The translations under genes were made by a program, and so were the position numbers. Source: Lachnospiraceae bacterium (GTDB taxonomy: Bacteria; Bacillota; Clostridia; Lachnospirales; Lachnospiraceae). Taken from it: a stretch of DNA of 64,000 nt. The stretch covers positions 1-64,000 of the forward strand of contig JAEEUS010000001.1 of assembly GCA_016290615.1 (NCBI GenBank), read 5' to 3'. Shown here one piece after another: positions 62,400 through 64,000 of this stretch. A model generated the notes under the pieces. It did not search any database. It saw nothing but the letters and a program-made list of their open reading frames with translations, and was not told where the DNA came from. Positions within the stretch are counted from its first letter, which is position 1. Each line of letters starts with the position of its first letter.

Positions 62400-62432
62400 A
62401 AGAAAAGGAATCGTATCACGATTCCTTTTCTT
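62400..62432. terminator. Shared terminator overlapping the end of the DUF1934 gene
   Basis: Perfect 15-bp stem AAGAAAAGGAATCGT/ACGATTCCTTTTCTT with a 3-nt loop, then TTATCC on the plus strand. The plus-side arm also encodes the last codons and stop (62416-62418) of the convergent DUF1934 gene. Confidence 0.88.
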
Positions 62433-62844
62433 TTATCCTTATATTTATATGACAGTCCGCCATATATTCATAGTTCATGTCTAAAACGTAATCTATATCG
62501 AGACTTATCGCATGATCGGTCTCGACACATGAAATGTTCTTTGTCCTGAATCCAAGCGTGAAGCCGCCAAACTGTGTATCATAGTTGGTCAGCTTTTTTG
62601 CGCCCATCTTAAAGGGCATCTCAACATTGACAGCACCCCTCTTGGTAACAACGACTTCGTTAAAACCGATCTTTATGAGACATTTGGTCGTTTCGTCCGT
62701 CCCCTCGGTATTCTCGTTATACATCACATAACGCTTTCCGTCACGTTCAAAAAATCGCCCCTCGTGTTCGCTTGTGATACTTTCTCTCTCAGAGTCCTTG
62801 CCTATCTGCAGACCCTTTATCGAGATGATGACTTCTTCTTTCAT
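62416..62844 (-). CDS. DUF1934 (YwiB-like) protein
   Basis: 142 residues, a calycin-like beta-barrel: VIISIKGLQIG, EHEGRFFERDGKRYVMYNE, CLIKIGFNEVVVTKRGAVN, and MNYEYMADCHINIRIKEKE. The Gly-Arg-Phe-Phe and Thr-Lys-Arg-Gly stretches are characteristic of DUF1934. Function unknown; in Firmicutes it often lies near argS and regulators. It starts 1 bp after the GntR stop, so co-transcribed. Confidence 0.88.
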   Translation of the reverse strand: MKEEVIISIKGLQIGKDSERESITSEHEGRFFERDGKRYVMYNENTEGTDETTKCLIKIGFNEVVVTKRGAVNVEMPFKMGAKKLTNYDTQFGGFTLGFRTKNISCVETDHAISLDIDYVLDMNYEYMADCHINIRIKEKES

Positions 62845-62845
62845 A

Positions 62846-63517
62846 TCAGTTACCCTTTTCGGACCTGATCTGATTTATGATCGAAGCCTCCTGGTTCTTG
62901 ATATGGACAGAAATCTGCTTTGTCGCATCCTCTATATCGCCCTTTATTATGGCATCATAGATCTGCCTGTGTTCCAAAACAAGCTTTTCATGTCCGGACT
63001 TGTCCTTGATATATTCGAATCTGTAGCGGTACATCTGCTCGGCAAGATTGTTTACCATCTGACCAAGTCTCATATTTCCGGTGGAATCAAATATCGCATC
63101 ATGAAATGCCACATCCGCACGTGCTATCAGTGATGCATCATCAGTTCCCGCAAGCTGTTCGAACTCAAGCATCTTTTCTTTCAGCATCTCTTTCTGGTCA
63201 TAGCTTATTCTCTTGCAGGCAAGCTCAACCGCAAGCTTTTCAAGCGCCAGTCTTACCTCTAAAACATCGGTCAGGCTCTTTTCGGTGATGCTTGCAACCT
63301 GTGCACCCTTTCTGGGAACCATGATTACAAGTCCTTCAAGCTCCAGCTGTCTTATGGCTTCTCTTATTGGTGTTCTCGATACTCCAAGCTTATTTGCCAG
63401 ATGTATCTCCATAAGTCTCTCTCCGGGTTTTAATTCACCCGTGAGTATTGCCTGTCTTAATGTCTTAAACACCACGTCTCTTAGTGGTAAAAAAGCATCC
63501 TGCATATAATTTTCCAT
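62846..63517 (-). CDS. GntR-family regulator (FadR/FCD type)
   Basis: 223 residues. N-terminal winged helix: GELKPGERLMEIHLANKLGVSRTPIREAIRQLELEGLV (about 27-64). C-terminal FCD helical domain (about 80-215) with metal-type residues in ADVAFHDAIFDSTGN and HRQIYDAIIKGD. FCD regulators bind organic acids with a metal. It is 27 bp downstream of ispE. Its target is not clear from context. Confidence 0.93.
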   Translation of the reverse strand: MENYMQDAFLPLRDVVFKTLRQAILTGELKPGERLMEIHLANKLGVSRTPIREAIRQLELEGLVIMVPRKGAQVASITEKSLTDVLEVRLALEKLAVELACKRISYDQKEMLKEKMLEFEQLAGTDDASLIARADVAFHDAIFDSTGNMRLGQMVNNLAEQMYRYRFEYIKDKSGHEKLVLEHRQIYDAIIKGDIEDATKQISVHIKNQEASIINQIRSEKGN

Positions 63518-63544
63518 ATGCCGCTTCCTTTCATGAAAATCTCA

Positions 63545-64000
63545 TTATTCTATGATACAGGTCTTATCTGAGAACGAAGTTACGCATCCGAATGCGACCT
63601 CGCCGGTATCTAACACTGCCCTGCATGCCTTATTGGCCTTTTCCTCATCATCAAACAGGGCAAATACGGTAGGTCCGCTGCCGCTCATGAGCGAATTGAG
63701 GGCTCCCATGCTTTTAAGCTTTTCCTTTAGCATCGCTATTACCGGATATTTCTTCTCAGTTACATTTTCCAGGATATTTTCCATGCACGAGGATATCTTT
63801 AAAAGATCTCCTTCATCTATGCCTTTTAACATCGTGTCTATGTCCGGATGATCTTTGATAGTATCTACATGAAGGTTTTCATATACATACTTGGTTGAGA
63901 CACTTATATGCGGTTTTGCAACCACAACAAAGCACTGCGGTGCATCCTTTAGCTTTGTGAGCTTCTCGCCTATTCCTTCAGAAAGCTGTGTGCCTCCCTC
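63545..64000 (-). CDS. ispE: 4-diphosphocytidyl-2-C-methyl-D-erythritol kinase, partial (5' end outside window)
   Basis: The last 151 codons of a GHMP kinase, open to the window edge. GGTQLSEGIGEKLTKL opens the visible part, followed by the substrate region VAKPHISVSTKYVYENL and the C-terminal glycine-rich MSGSGPTVFALFDDEE, which match IspE. Phosphorylates CDP-ME in the MEP pathway to isoprenoid precursors (and so undecaprenyl phosphate). Followed by the gntR gene. Confidence 0.93.
   Translation of the reverse strand, partial: EGGTQLSEGIGEKLTKLKDAPQCFVVVAKPHISVSTKYVYENLHVDTIKDHPDIDTMLKGIDEGDLLKISSCMENILENVTEKKYPVIAMLKEKLKSMGALNSLMSGSGPTVFALFDDEEKANKACRAVLDTGEVAFGCVTSFSDKTCIIE

Overview
The window looks like a chromosomal segment of a Gram-positive, anaerobic, plant-fibre- or gut-associated Firmicute, most probably a Lachnospiraceae member (Butyrivibrio / Pseudobutyrivibrio / Lachnospira type). 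Reasons: moderate-to-low GC, AGGAGG-type ribosome sites, lipoboxes, an MEP-pathway ispE, a DUF1934 gene, a CwlO-like NlpC/P60 hydrolase and a large pectin-sugar locus. No rRNA, tRNA, IS element, prophage or CRISPR array was seen. Genus and family are inference.

Layout. (1) 1-1747: 5' part of a long minus-strand gene for a charged, coiled-coil, single-pass membrane protein. (2) 1980-13996: a tightly packed ten-gene minus-strand run for cell-envelope work: UDP-glucuronate 4-epimerase-like enzyme, a 1323-residue surface glucosaminidase with zinc-knuckle-like modules and a 15-bp tandem repeat, an MBOAT O-acyltransferase with an SGNH partner, two halves of a GT-C/DUF6077-like membrane protein, a second membrane-anchored SGNH protein, an RlmI-like methyltransferase and two half-size DMT permeases. 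(3) 14152-16770: a zinc/cadmium resistance operon (separate HMA chaperone, P-type ATPase, SmtB/CzrA-type repressor) with a textbook promoter and operator. (4) 16778-27104: a LacI regulator, a MATE pump divergent from tetR-esterase-acyltransferase genes, a diguanylate cyclase, and small accessory genes.

(5) 27369-45926: a rhamnogalacturonan/pectin locus. Galacturonate (uxaB, uxaA) and rhamnose (rhaB, rhaA, rhaD) catabolic genes form one operon, so both backbone sugars of rhamnogalacturonan I are handled by one transcript. lacI and uxaC run divergently. An ABC sugar importer (no ATPase gene) is followed by GH43 and a six-hairpin glycosidase; araC, a GH28 gene and a DUF624 gene point the other way. 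The same 14-bp palindrome (TGTAAGCGCTTACA) sits on the promoters of the uxa-rha operon and of the transporter operon, tying the locus together. (6) 46062-55130: an accessory stretch of SAM methyltransferases, GNAT acetyltransferases, a DJ-1 protein, a lipoprotein with a C-terminal zinc ribbon, and an unusual operon of a stand-alone LanC-like cyclase, cysteine synthase and a GNAT.

(7) 55291-64000: mostly housekeeping genes: guaA, a CwlO-like peptidoglycan hydrolase, trpS, asnS, an exported trigger-factor-like foldase lipoprotein, a small membrane protein, DUF1934, a GntR regulator and the 3' end of ispE.

The best candidates for something undescribed are the LanC-like/CysK/GNAT operon (three-cysteine zinc site, no peptide precursor or dehydratase) and the ten-gene envelope operon. 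The fused rha-uxa operon is the most convincing complete pathway.
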